In this document: positions 9,007 through 19,270 of the stretch, piece by piece
Layout of the letters: every line of letters starts with the position of its first letter
Position numbering within the stretch: position 1 is the first letter of the stretch
From: Nematostella vectensis
Taxonomy: Eukaryota; Cnidaria; Anthozoa; Actiniaria; Edwardsiidae
Reading direction: 5' to 3'
NCBI RefSeq assembly: GCF_932526225.1
Contig: NC_064042.1
Location: 14,085,040 to 14,149,039 of the forward strand
DNA length: 64,000 bases
Notes under the pieces: model-generated
The model's input: only the letters and a program-made list of their open reading frames with translations
What the model was told of the DNA's origin: nothing
Databases searched by the model: none
Made by a program: the position numbers and the translations under genes

Positions 9007-9987
9007 ATGGGTGATGTTGACGTTGACATTGACGATACCTTGCCGGGTGCGTCCGCCGGTCGCGGGGCGGGGGACGACGAGACGACGCCCCTCATCCCGT
9101 TTGACCCCGACGATGGGGAGTCGATCCCAATGACGAGCACGTCGTCGCGTACGCATGCTGCGCATAGCATGGCTTCGCGAAGCGCAACGCAAACCGCAGG
9201 AACGGCAAGCGCTGAAACCTCGTTCATCACAGAGGGTGCAGCGACAAGACTCGGTCTCCAGTCCATCAGGGAGGAATACCCAGACCTTAACGAGAATCTG
9301 ATACGGTTCCAGTCAGACCGGAGGGGAAAGACGCTAATACAGCTTCGCAACCTCGGCAAAGGAGGTTGGATTAAATCAAGACAGCTGTTCAATGAAAACG
9401 GGGGCGTTCGACAGGACGTTGCAAAGCTGAAAGGCTTCAAGATGGCGATGGGGTCCGTGGCAGAGATAGACGCGGTCATACAGGAGAACACAGAACGAGT
9501 CCAAGAGCTGCAAGGGGTGGTAGCCACAGACAGGAAGACCATCGACGACCCTAACACGCCAGAGAGTCGCCGCCAAGAGGCCCGTGAGCGCAACGAGGAA
9601 AGGCTATCCGAGATTGACGAACTAGAACGCGAAAACCGAGAGCTTGAGAACCAAAAGCCGCTCAGAGAGCGCATCAAAGCCATCTTCAAAAAGTACGGCT
9701 TTACCGTCACCGCTATCGGGTTGGCCGTACCGACGACGATCGCGGCCATTGTGACGTCGCTCGGCAAGTCGCTCTCCTCCGTGGCCAGAGGGGTCGGTAA
9801 CGGGCTTAAGGCTATCGGGAAAAAGCTAGGCGAGCTTCTCCCCGGGCTAGTAGGCAGCATCGCGAACTTCGTGTTTAAGGCTGCAGGGGAAGCGGTGAAA
9901 TTCCTTGGCGAAAATGCGTGGCTGCTCATTCTAGCCGTAGCCGCGTTCTTGGTTCGTCGAATGCAAAGCAGTCATCGGAACAAGTAA
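9007..9987 (+). CDS. Coiled-coil protein with C-terminal membrane helices
   Basis: The intact 326-residue ORF starts at ATG 9007. The first ~70 residues are acidic and low-complexity. Residues ~75-145 form a compact region (RLGLQSIREEYPDLNENLIR). Residues ~155-225 are strongly charged with heptad character (ERNEERLSEIDELERENREL). The C-terminus has hydrophobic stretches GFTVTAIGLAVPTTIAAIV and ENAWLLILAVAAFLV, ending in a basic tail. Such an architecture suits a membrane-associated fibre, entry or assembly protein, but none can be named. It ends convergently with the minus-strand gene, overlapping it by 16 bases. Confidence 0.6.
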   Translation: MGDVDVDIDDTLPGASAGRGAGDDETTPLIPFDPDDGESIPMTSTSSRTHAAHSMASRSATQTAGTASAETSFITEGAATRLGLQSIREEYPDLNENLIRFQSDRRGKTLIQLRNLGKGGWIKSRQLFNENGGVRQDVAKLKGFKMAMGSVAEIDAVIQENTERVQELQGVVATDRKTIDDPNTPESRRQEARERNEERLSEIDELERENRELENQKPLRERIKAIFKKYGFTVTAIGLAVPTTIAAIVTSLGKSLSSVARGVGNGLKAIGKKLGELLPGLVGSIANFVFKAAGEAVKFLGENAWLLILAVAAFLVRRMQSSHRNK

Positions 9988-11451
9988 TACGCCGCGGCCA
10001 CCGCGAGCGCCGACAGCCCCGCCTTGAGGGCGGTGTGGTCACTTTTCTCGCCCGACATGCTATGCGCAGCGGGGGTAGGGGCCGGGCCCTCCGCGTGCAC
10101 TTTCGCAGGGGCGGGATCCTTGCTTTGCCGCCGGGGCGGCACGTGGTCAGTCGCGTGTTGCACCCTAGGATGCCCACCGGCCATGTTATGAGCACCGACT
10201 GGCTTTGTCTCGGTGTTGATCGCGTTTGCGCCGAGCTTCATGGAGTCCGTGGCTTTCTGCAGCTTATTGTTGTAGCCCACGACGCTTTGCGTGTTTATCA
10301 CCAGATCGCTCGGCATCAGCCACACTCCTGGTGCAACCGCAAGACTCAGTCTCACCTTGGCCTCCTGCACGGCTAACTGGTACCTTTGCACGCTTTGAGC
10401 GATGTCGTTTTCTATGATCGCGTCTTCGAGCAGCTCCGTGAACTCCGCCTGCGCCTCCATGGCCTGCCCACCGGCCCCTGCGATGGAGGAACGGACATTT
10501 ACCTGCGCGCCAAGCACTGTGTAGACGAAAGCCTCGACCGAGCGGTCGAGTCTCCCTAGCCCTGCTTTGGTCAGCCCCTCGCCTTTGGGAGGCGCAAACC
10601 AGCTATATTGCACGCCCCCGTGGTCGTCGCTGCGTATGTAACCCACCTGCTTCCCACTATTGTACGTCCCACCTTCGTCGCTAAACAGATTGAGGTGGCT
10701 CGGGTACTCGTCCGCCGCAGTGTCGTAGACACAGATCACGTGCACGTTGCGATACCCCTCCCCCGGGTAGAACACAAACACATCGCCTAGCCCGTGGTTC
10801 CGCCCGCCTTTCCATCGGCTTACGCGGCAAACCGAACTCTATGCATAGACGCTCGAAAGCGGCCTTCTTGTAGGGGTTACCTTTTTGCGTGAACGGGCTG
10901 TCGCCAGGCAGGGGGACGCCGAGCTCGTAGAGTATCCTCCGCGTGGTAAAGTAGACGTGAAACCTTAGAAATCCCCTGATGACAAAGGGGGGCGTGGCGA
11001 AAGTGGGGTCAGTTAGGGACACCCCACATCCGGCGGTTGCGCACCAGGCCGCAAAGTTGAGTTGCTGTGGCCAGTACCCATAGCAAGGCTCCGATAGCCA
11101 CCGGCGAGACTCCTTGGCGGACTTGTGCGTGACTACTGTCTCTTTGAATACGTCTCGGACCCTAGTCGTGAATGGTTTGTCCTCAGCCACGTGTATCTCC
11201 AGCTGCGTGAGTAGTGGGGTGATGTCTGAGGCCGTGCTCTCCACGGGGGTCGCGGGCACGGCGTAGAGCAGCTTTTGCGCGAGGATCAGAGACCTAGGGA
11301 AACCTAGGGAAACCGGTTTTTTGGCTTGTTCGGCTATAGCGTGTTTGATATGCTCGGCTATAGAGGCTCCCGCCGCAACTGCCGCGTTCTTCGTCTCCTC
11401 CTCCTTCCTTCGGGGGACCTCGTTCAGCATCTGCCAGCCTTCCCAACCCAT
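9972..11451 (-). pseudogene. Large virion-type protein with C-terminal membrane anchor, frameshifted
   Basis: The start is ATG 11451 (MGWEGWQMLNEVPRR). The first frame runs through KLLYAVPATPVE and a segment with RRILYELGVPLPGDSPF to about 10810. The frame changes there, in a region of short G/C runs, and continues with DVFVFYPGEGYRNVHVICVY, GLTKAGLGRLDRSVEAFVYT and a Pro/Ala/His-rich linker. It ends in a helix GLSALAVAAAYYLF. About 490 codons in total. The continuous coding character across the shift supports one ancestral gene. The single C-terminal helix suggests anchoring in a membrane. I cannot name the family. Confidence 0.55.
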
Positions 11452-11493
11452 GCTCAGCCCTATTAAACACAAAGGCGGGCTTTGTTCAACACA

Positions 11494-12171
11494 ATGGTGG
11501 TCCTACACGCTGTGTTCACCGTAGGTGAACTGACGCTCTTCTTCGAGCAGCCGATAAGGCGCCCACGCTTTGTGGCGCTCCGGCAGTGCTCGCTGTTTAG
11601 CAGCTGGTATAATCTCGAGCGGGAGCAGCAGATAACGACTATAGCCCCCCTCCCACCCATCGTTACTCTGCCAGCCAGGCACCACACGGCCGAGTCCATC
11701 GTGGAAACGATCAACCACGCTTAAAGCCAGATTCTGACCGCGAAGCTGGATCCCCTCACCGGGAAGATCGTGCTCGTGTCCAATGGCGTTGCGTTCCTGA
11801 ATGCCGAACTTTGCCCACTATTTGGCCTAGAGGCTAAAGACGACCAGATGGGTATGCGGGGCCTCGCACTGCCCTTGGGGGCTCCCCCACTTAAGGTGAC
11901 TTTGCCGAAAATAGAGGCCTTCTACATCTTCTGCGACATCGTAGACCGCTCGCAGTGCCTCGCCTTAGACGAACTTTCAAACATTCTCGCTTGCCTAGAA
12001 ACCCGCGGGAGGCCGCACGAGAAAGTCGCCTATGGGCCCGACACCCCCGTTTGTGACGTAGCGTCTTCCTCTGAGTTTGTCTCGAGTATCCGAATATGGA
12101 TCAGGGATGACCACGGTAGACGGGTGGACTTTAAGGGCAAGCCTGTTCGCCTCGTATTAGAGCTAACCTAG
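11494..12171 (+). pseudogene. Penton / minor capsid candidate, in-frame stop
   Basis: The ATG at 11494 lies 42 bp from the divergent minus-strand start. The frame is 225 codons with a TAA at 11722-11724, and coding character resumes in the same frame. Features are a beta-rich core (KIEAFYIFCDIVDRSQCLAL), then RPHEKVAYGPDTPVCDV and a C-terminal strand pair SIRIWIRDDHGRRVDFKGKP. The length and all-beta look fit a single jelly-roll minor capsid or penton protein of Polinton-like viruses. This identity is tentative. Confidence 0.45.
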
Positions 12172-12187
12172 GCCCGACATAACAGGC

Positions 12188-12789
12188 ATGGCGAACAGCG
12201 ACGTTAGCAGCGGTGGCATATACCCCCCGCTTCCCAGCGTCTGCCCCCCGCAAACGCCTACCGCTCTGGCTAGCACCGGCGGCGACGTGCAAAGCGGAAG
12301 AAGTATAAGCGCGCCTTCGCCGTTACCCATGCTGTGTCTGTGACATCCGGCATCGCTGCAGGGGCGCTCTCCAGCGCCGGGATGGGAGTCTCTTTGAGTG
12401 GGATAGGGGCTCTGATCGGCGCTCCGCTGGCAGGGGTCGCTGGGCTGGTCGGTGTCGTGGGCGCGGGCGCGGGGGCGGTCTCGAGGGGTCTTACGAGCAA
12501 GGTGGCTAAACACGAAGACACGATGGTTTTAGCGGAGAGTAAGAAAAACTCGATCATCGAGCTGGTCTCTAAGGCTCTGCAAGACGGGCGTATCTCAGAC
12601 GACGAGTTTCGGCTAATACTTCGGGAACTAGAGAGATACAACGAGCTCAAGGCCGCTATCAGAGCTCGACATGGCCTCGCCCCGCGCGACGAAAAAAGCG
12701 GGAAAGGGCCCTCCCCGGAGGCACGCGAAAAGGCGAAAAAAAGAGCGCGAAAAATTCGCGAGGAGTTCGGGGGCGAGGTGTTCGAGTAG
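12188..12789 (+). pseudogene. Small Gly/Ala-rich protein with helical C-terminus, frameshifted
   Basis: The ATG at 12188 begins a proline/serine-rich leader (MANSDVSSGGIYPPLPS). The leader's frame is lost near 12295-12305. The main body is in another frame: a Gly/Ala-rich hydrophobic stretch (GALIGAPLAGVAGLVGVVGA), then a helical domain with KKNSIIELVSKALQDGRISD and ELERYNELKAAIRARHG, and a lysine/arginine-rich end. The hydrophobic part could insert into a membrane. It is the last gene before the right inverted repeat. The function is unknown. Confidence 0.5.
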
Positions 12790-12959
12790 AATTCAGGTTT
12801 AAACGCCACGCCAGCGGATTTGAATTTACGGCCGAAAAACGGTTATTCCGCACCCCGTAGGTCGGCGGCCCTCCTCGTTTTCGCGGCCCCATCGCTATTT
12901 GCCCCAAAAGTCGTGTACGCGCAAGTCCTTGGGCTTGCACGCGCCCGGCCTACACCCTA

Positions 12960-13518
12960 GTTATTCATGTACGCTGCCCTAATTAGTTATTCATGCACGC
13001 GAAACACCTGCAGCCCTAATTGACTATTCATGTACGCGAAATCTATTTGGCCTACATTAGCTTTTGCCGATTGTTTATGTACGTGAAATCGTTTTGGCCT
13101 ACATTAGCTTTTGCCGTTTGTTTATGTACGTGAAGCATTATCCGCCTGATATATAGAGACGGGGTGCTGGGAGGCCCGGAGGGGGTTTTGCGTAGATTTA
13201 TCCATGCTCTTTTTCGCCCCGACCTTATGTACGCGGAACTGCCCCGGCCTACATTAGCAATTGCCAAAAGCTTATGTACGTGAAATCGATTTGGCCTACA
13301 TTAGCAATCGCCAAAAGCTTATGTACGTGAAATCGATTTGGCCTACATCAGCTTTTGCCGATTGTTTATGTACGTCTGCCTGATATATAGAGACGGGGCT
13401 GGGGGGCTCGGAGGGGGGATTCGCGCCTCCCAGGCCTAAGACGGGAGACGGGGCTGGGAGGCCCGGAGGGGCGATCCGCGCCTCCCACTAGTTTCTCTGA
13501 AACCCCCCAGTCCCCCCC
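12960..13518 (-). repeat. Right terminal inverted repeat of the viral element
   Basis: Read on the minus strand this matches the left repeat in order. It has a G-run, CTGGGGGGTTTCAGAGAAAC, the GTAGGCC-ending subrepeats, GGTCGGGGCGAAAAAG, and the segment with GGGCTGCAGGTGTTTCGC. Small rearrangements (a missing ~30 bp near 13180 and an extra ~60-bp block near 13385-13440) distinguish it from the left copy. That suggests some age since insertion. Confidence 0.85.
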
Positions 13519-13524
13519 CTATTC
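13519..13524. repeat. Right target-site duplication CTATTC
   Basis: It matches 272-277. The first C could also belong to the preceding C-run, so the duplication is 5 or 6 bp. Confidence 0.6.
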
Positions 13525-14712
13525 CCCCCCCCTGCGAAAGTCCCCCCTCGAGAAATCCTGGAGCTAGCCCTCTCAGCTTCTGTTCAAAAGATAATACCGA
13601 CGTTGTCGTCGCCCAAAAATATATGTCATGTTTCAACTTTTTGCTTATCATGCGATGATACGAAAAAGACAAGCTGTGTATTGGTTGTTTAATCTGCTGA
13701 CCGATACATGGCCAAAAATGTTCTGATTGTGTGCAATAAGATGCAATAAGATGATAGCTTTGTATAATGTTTCATGTTCGTTAGTCTGTCATTGTTTTTC
13801 TATTGTACCCCAATATTTCCCTTGAGACGTCCCCGTAGAGATTTGTTCGGTGTATTGCTAGGTATAAAGCCTATTCACGTGTCCGAAGAACGAGTTCAAA
13901 TACTTAAATGACCAGTTCCCATGGGTATGCCTGCACTCCACCCTTGGGCAAGACATATTAATGTTTGCAAACAAGTGCAGAACAGGCGGCTTATTAGCAT
14001 TTATTTATAACATATCTTGGTGTCATTCGTTTGATATTTATTTAGAATTTTCTTTTCAGCAGTGAAGAGGCCAGAAAAGGCTTACCTCTGAAGGATGATC
14101 AAGTGACTTATTCTTAAATGAATAAATATAGCAACTTTTGGTCAACATGCCTATTGAATATTGATGAGTTTTTTAAGTACAAATAATAAGTTTTCCTTAA
14201 AAAAACTATGCAAACCATTAAACTATTTACGCAAACGTGTGTGAACGTGTGTGAACGTGTGTGATGCACACGGTAAGGAACATTCCACGCGTGAACTTTG
14301 CTCACTGCCTCACGAGTCCTCAAACTCACAGCTCAAGCAGGAGGAAACTTTGCCTCAGTTACCCGTGAGACCTAAGTTCGTTTGATCGACGTCCGCACAC
14401 TGAGTTTTTGGCCTCGCGAGGCGGCGAGCAAAGAGCACGCGTGAAAATTTTCTCACAGTGTGCGCCGAGCTGACCAAGGTAGCGAACCCAACCAATCATT
14501 GTTTACTTATAGGTGCGCAAAAGCATTAATGTTACCCTTACCATATGCTTCCAAGCAAAACAATCCGAAAATCTACAAGCGAGGTTTACCAAGTTCTTAA
14601 ACGTTTCCCCCAAAGAAGCCGCTTGCGGGCCTTTATTGTTCGAAAAACAGAAGAAAATACAATTCTTGCGTGAGCCTGTAGAAGTAAAAAAAACGTAGGT
14701 TTCTCTTATAAC
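13525..14712. other. Host spacer, no gene seen
   Basis: AT-rich DNA with short ORFs only. A short tandem, TGTGTGAACG, repeats near 14240. No splice-framed exon with recognisable coding content was found. Confidence 0.6.
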
Positions 14713-15072
14713 TGGTGCACACTAGTAACATAACGATATAACAACATAGGCGCGTGCACCCATATGTTCAAGTGTGAATGGTTCGACATTTTGACATAAC
14801 GACATGAACATAACGACATAAGAGAAGAAAAAAACATGTTTTATGTCGGGCTTAAAAGAGTGCGCGCGCCTATTTTGTTATGTCGTTATGTCGCTAGTTA
14901 CATAACGACATGGGCGCGCGCACTCTTATCTTCGTATGTTCAAAAGTGTGAATGGTTCGACATTTTGACATAAACCCGACATAACGACATGGACTTAATG
15001 ACATAAGAGAATTTTTTTTTCTCTTATGTCGTTATGTCCATGTCGTTTTGTCACTAGTGTGCACTAGGCATT
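14713..15072. mobile_element. MITE, GTGCACACTAG family
   Basis: The ends are TGGTGCACACTAGTAACATA and its inverse, finishing CACTAGTGTGCACTAGGCA. The interior has repeated inverted ACATAACGACATAA blocks and a GGTTCGACATTTTGACATAA segment present twice. Related copies are at 52583-52819 and 55155-55950. It is non-coding. Confidence 0.75.
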
Positions 15073-15464
15073 ACATGGGTCTTCTTTCGCGAGCGTGTAG
15101 GCCAGGCAGAACATGGGTATAAGCATCTTGTCAACCGCGATCCATACATTTCTCGCGCGTGTAGGTCACGCGCACACGTGAACCCGCTAATGCTCGCGTG
15201 TCTGTGTCGCCCCCTCTTATACCCAAGAGGGGATGATTAAGGGAATAATAGAAGCGCATAAGACTGACATACATCTTATAGACTTGGATTTCAATAAACA
15301 TGCAGCTCAAGCGCGTCTAGGCCACGCAGAGCACGTGTATCTCGTCGATGGCAATTTGACAGAAGTTGACACGCGTGTAGGCCACGCAGAGCACATGTAT
15401 GATCCATCCATCTCGTTCGATGGCAAGTTGACATACAAGGTCGCGCGCGTGTAGGCCACGCAAA
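15073..15464. repeat. Degenerate tandem repeats rich in GCGTGTAGGCCACGC
   Basis: A unit containing GCGTGTAGGCCACGCAGAGC and a following GACATACA or GTTGACA tract recurs at about 15090, 15155, 15315, 15370 and 15445, at uneven spacing. It lies just past the 3' end of the TRAF gene, probably in its 3' untranslated or flanking DNA. Confidence 0.5.
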
Positions 15465-16757
15465 TCAAGTGCATGTGCTACCTTTCTCGATCTTGTCTAC
15501 GACAATTTTGACAAAAACACAGTTCTCGTTCATGTAACCGCGCGTTCTTAGGACAGTCTGGGAGCAGAACCTCGGGCATCCGCTCGCAACGTTGATATTT
15601 CGTGTCGGACGCTGGAAACTTATGCTGCACGGGTCTGGATCAAACGTCTCTGAAATATTCATTCCGTTATCCTGGTCTATCAATGTTATCGTAATTGTTT
15701 CTTGGAATGGCCAGGGCAATATTGAGTCATATTCACCGCGCATTAATGCTATGAATATCGACAAGTAGTTATCCCTCGCGCTACCGTCGCCGTTAGGAAA
15801 TAACCGCGCACACAATTTGTAACCGAAACGATGCGTATAAAACGGGGAGCTGTAAATAGAAGTTGCGTTGTCTGATTTTGCCTCCGCATATCTTTCGGTA
15901 AATTTTTCTATTTTCCATAAAAAGGTACCATCGTAGGAAGTTGCCTGTTGTATCTGGATCCTAAGATCCTCTTGGAAGAGTTTAGTCTTGTGTATTGTTA
16001 TGGAGCTTTCCAGTTGGCTTAATCGTCTGTTCAGCTTGTTAGGATTTGTCTGACTATCATCTCGGACCTCAAGTCTTTTCATTAGCGATAACAGGCATTC
16101 TTTATTCGCTTTTGTTTTTACCCTAAACGTTTTCAGCTTGTCTAGCATTCTCACTTCTCCTACTAAGTTTTCTTGGTCAAAACGCATCCAGATTTCTGCA
16201 ATGTCACCTTTTTGGTTTGCCACTGTCTTTTCTACTTTTCCTAGTCGTGCGTTCTGGTCATTAAACCTTTCTTTCATTTGCGCAAATTCGTACTTATGCC
16301 TTTCCAATTCAGTCTTAAAAGATGTATTTTCCCCATCAAAACGCTCTAGCTGATTCTGAAGCTCCAATAAATTTGGTTGAGGTTCCCCTGTCGTCCTCCC
16401 TAGTAAGATCATATGTTTAATCACGTGTTTGTTTTGGTGTTCCCTTAGAGCTATTTTTTTAACTTTATAAGTACATCCTAAAGGGCTGAATCTGCAGTCG
16501 GTCAGCGCATTCGGGCATTCCCGCGTATGCGCACTAAGCTTTTTTCTTTCAATACATTTAACTCCGCACTCGTTAGGACACTCAATTGGAAATGCGGGAC
16601 ATTTTTTGAGGTGTTCAATGAGTGTTCTTTCAGGGACATCGTTTTGACAGTACACACACGTGATTAGCCGGAATGGGCATTCTTTCTCAACATGTTTCGC
16701 CAGTTGGAAACGAAGCATTATCTCGCCACAACCGTCAGATGCGTGGATACACGATAC
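15465..16757 (-). CDS. TRAF exon 3 (zinc fingers, coiled coil, MATH, stop)
   Basis: The acceptor is CCCCAG|GTATCG, phase 0. The open frame extends ten codons upstream of this acceptor, but that part is the polypyrimidine tract and is intronic. The single large exon carries all remaining domains. Confidence 0.92.
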   Translation of the reverse strand, partial: VSCIHASDGCGEIMLRFQLAKHVEKECPFRLITCVYCQNDVPERTLIEHLKKCPAFPIECPNECGVKCIERKKLSAHTRECPNALTDCRFSPLGCTYKVKKIALREHQNKHVIKHMILLGRTTGEPQPNLLELQNQLERFDGENTSFKTELERHKYEFAQMKERFNDQNARLGKVEKTVANQKGDIAEIWMRFDQENLVGEVRMLDKLKTFRVKTKANKECLLSLMKRLEVRDDSQTNPNKLNRRLSQLESSITIHKTKLFQEDLRIQIQQATSYDGTFLWKIEKFTERYAEAKSDNATSIYSSPFYTHRFGYKLCARLFPNGDGSARDNYLSIFIALMRGEYDSILPWPFQETITITLIDQDNGMNISETFDPDPCSISFQRPTRNINVASGCPRFCSQTVLRTRGYMNENCVFVKIVVDKIEKGSTCT

Positions 16758-19270
16758 CTGGGGACAGAAAAAAGATAGGTCATTCATGTTTGGTTCACTA
16801 TAGTGTCACTCAACCCTAACCATTACTTTTGTGAGCCATATTTGAAGGGGAAAATCTCGGCATACCGCTTAACTCAATGCGTGTCAATCGATCTATAAAT
16901 CAATCGTTTAATCATTTGTTCAGTCAGATAGTTGAGAAAATAACGTATTCTTACCCAGGACGTCGAGGACAGCGTAAAGAGGCGCGAGGACGAAGTGACG
17001 GCGAGAGGCTCTTCTTTCCCTCCCCCTCTACCGGCCTTATTCCGCCTCGTTCATAAGCGAGGGTTTCCGAGGATGATTCAAGACTAGAGAGGTTATGGTA
17101 GAAAATACTATGCCGGGGAGATGTTAAACGGGGGATACTTCCTTCATGTTTGTTGTGTCGCCATTTGAACAAATTCCAACCCATTTTTTTTTCTTCTTTT
17201 CGTTTTCTAGGCATGCAGGGAAATTTATAACGGGTTAAAAATCATATTTCAAGGGCTCACAGGGGCTGATATTCAGTCATATTTCGAGGGTTCCCTTTGC
17301 AGTTTTAGAGGGAGAAAGTCGCTTCATTTTTGTCGTGTCGCCATATGACGAAATACAAACCCAATATTAAAGAAAACCGTATAGTTCGGGAGCCAGTCAA
17401 GACTAACCTTTATAAATGCACATACTTCTTCATGCACGGTAACCATGGCAACAGGTCCAGTCCATTGGCAGCCATCACACCTTCCATGACAGTAACACGG
17501 AAGCGCCTGCATCTCTGCTAAGGCACAGCGGTCATGGAACACGCTCAAGGCTTGTATGGTCTGCCCATCTCTCGGGCAGGCAGGGAAAGGGGAGAGAAGT
17601 ATGACGTCGATGCAATGCTTACAAAATCTGAAATCGTGAAATCCCTTTTAAAAGAAGGCCATTTTACGCCGCCATTTTATGCCCCCGCTAAATGAAGAGT
17701 CACACAAAGCATCCATTTCCATCGGCTAATTCAAGCGAGTAACCAAGATATTCTCTATATCGTCAATAACGTACAATTCGTATATTGTTATTTTGAAGTT
17801 TCCTTGCGAATAAACCGTTGTATTTTCAATGATAAACAATAAAATGAGTGCTTGATCGACATCCTTAAGGCTCTGTCGCATGTGCTCTTTTTTGGCCCAA
17901 CTTGCAAGTCAAAGGCGCCATGTCCGCACGTGTTATTTTTTTTTATGAAGATTTTTGTTGCGGAAAAAAACAAGATGTGGTGTCAAATGAGAAAACATGC
18001 TAAACAAGATGGAAGAGGAAAACTTTAGGTGCCTTTGGATGGCCCGAAATCTGGTCTCGCTCTTAGGGTGGGTGGCTAGAATGCTTGCACAACTAACTGA
18101 CAAGTACTAACCAATACTCCTCTTGATAACGAATTACGCGCATTTCCAAGGCAAATTTATCGATTGCTTGGGATATTTTGGATGCTCAAATTCTTATAAG
18201 TTCGAAATATACCTTTTGGTGGGCTTTGAATAATAGCATAAGGGCGATCAGTTAGGTTTTCGTTTATAAACCGCGCCGTAGCACTGGGTGTGTATCATTT
18301 TCTTTACGAACTCCTAAAGAAATACTGCTTGCGCGGACTTGGGGACGGCAAGGGGTCGGGGGGCACTGTCCTACTTCTACGTGTCCCTGCTTATTAATTT
18401 TCAAGTCTTTAAAAACAAGTTGCGGCAATGCTAAAAGGATTTGGACGCGGACAGATTGTCGGATTTCTCAGCTATTCGGAGCTGGTTCACTTCCCTTTCT
18501 CTTGTGGAAGTAAAGCGAACGATCTCCAAGCGTCTGATTAAAACTAGGACGGATGTACATGGAAAGAGTTTTTATGGGCCATGACCGAATGGCTCATCCT
18601 GTCGCAATCTCGATGCCGCTCCTGATGAAGGTGAAATCTGAATCACACAGTTTTTACCTTCAGCGTAGTACTCTGTTACCTGTAAAACTTAAACATTCAT
18701 GCGCAAACTAGGTGCGCAATGGCCCCTTGATGATTTCCCATAAATATCACATGAGGCTTTTTTCGCGCTTGAACTCGGGACAGTCATGTGTCTTATCCCT
18801 TGGAATTTTGTTTTAAATAAAATAGATCTTTGAAATGTAAACAAAGGGAATATTAAGCTTTTGAAAAAGCGGAACCCGTGTTTGGTCGCACGATGTAGTC
18901 ATTTCGTATTCTACAGGAAGATGAGAATATATTTAAGTTGACTTCACTCTTCAGTTAAAACCGGAAATGGTTCGTTGTAAAATATTTCCACATTCTTGTT
19001 ATTCGACGAACCTAGATATGTCCTTCTGTCATACTTTTATAAGTCATCTGAACGAGTTATTCTTTCAAACCAACTTTGTCTTGGATAAAGGTAAAAAAAA
19101 GTTACCCTCGATATCTATAACTACATCCTGTGTTCCCTTTCAATGTTTTGTACCAACCTGTGTCCACACTGAGCCTGCATTGGATGGTTCAGCGGCATTC
19201 TACATGCGTTGCAGATGTATCTATCCTCGAGAACATCGATATATTCAAACCTAGTACTATCGAGACTCAT
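15465..19270 (-). CDS. TRAF-family adaptor / E3 ligase (three coding exons)
   Basis: The gene encodes 541 residues across exons 19270-19158, 17627-17408 and 16757-15465, with matching phases at both junctions. The N-terminus is MSLDSTRFEYIDVLEDRYIC and opens a RING finger (CNACRMP, then QAQCGHR, FCKHC, ACPRDG). TRAF-type zinc fingers follow (CDGCQWTGP, CVYCQNDVPE, CPNECGVKC and more), about residues 85-230. A coiled-coil segment spans about 250-370. The MATH/TRAF-C domain (about 385-540) shows FLWKIEKF, ARLFPNGDGSARDNYLSIF and GEYDSILPWPF. Proteins of this order link TNF-receptor and Toll/IL-1-receptor-type signals to NF-kappaB and kinase cascades in the cytoplasm. The order is closest to the TRAF3/4/5-type plan; I do not assign an ortholog. 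It is divergently oriented to the gene at 20787. Confidence 0.9.
17408..17627 (-). CDS. TRAF exon 2 (RING end, first zinc finger)
   Basis: The acceptor is TTTCAG|A and the donor AAAG|GTTAGT, ending in phase 0. It encodes FCKHCIDV, CPRDGQTI and LPCYCHGRCDGCQWTGP. Confidence 0.88.
17628..19157. other. TRAF intron 1
   Basis: AT-rich intron DNA. A segment near 17697-17830 is also found, diverged, at 49636-49800 (shared words GGCTWATTCAAGC and AGTTTCCTTGC), marking an old interspersed repeat. Nothing else is recognised. Confidence 0.6.
19158..19270 (-). CDS. TRAF exon 1 (start codon, first half of RING)
   Basis: ATG at 19270-19268. The donor CACAG|GTTGGT leaves two bases, and the next exon supplies an A to complete the arginine codon of the RING loop (CGHR then FCKHC). 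Confidence 0.85.

Larger units (their letters stand above)
278..13518. mobile_element. Endogenous Polinton-like / adintovirus-like DNA virus element, degenerate
   Basis: This is a 13.2-kb unit bounded by long inverted repeats and a 6-bp duplication, visibly richer in G and C than the flanking DNA. It encodes a polymerase-helicase-nuclease gene, a packaging-ATPase remnant, a capsid-type protein, a penton-like candidate and several small membrane or coiled-coil proteins. Genes are densely packed on both strands with little spacer, as in small DNA viruses. At least eight stops, frameshifts or deletions interrupt them. No retroviral-type integrase, tyrosine recombinase or adenovirus-type protease was recognised, and there is hardly any free space for one. 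The assignment rests on gene content and architecture. A self-synthesising transposon and an integrated virus are equivalent readings. Confidence 0.75.

Noticed and set aside
278..13518. Retroviral-type integrase or tyrosine recombinase in the viral element
   Set aside because: I looked in the minus-strand block and the replication gene for D,D-35-E or R..HxxR..Y arrangements and found none. A profile search could still reveal a decayed one.
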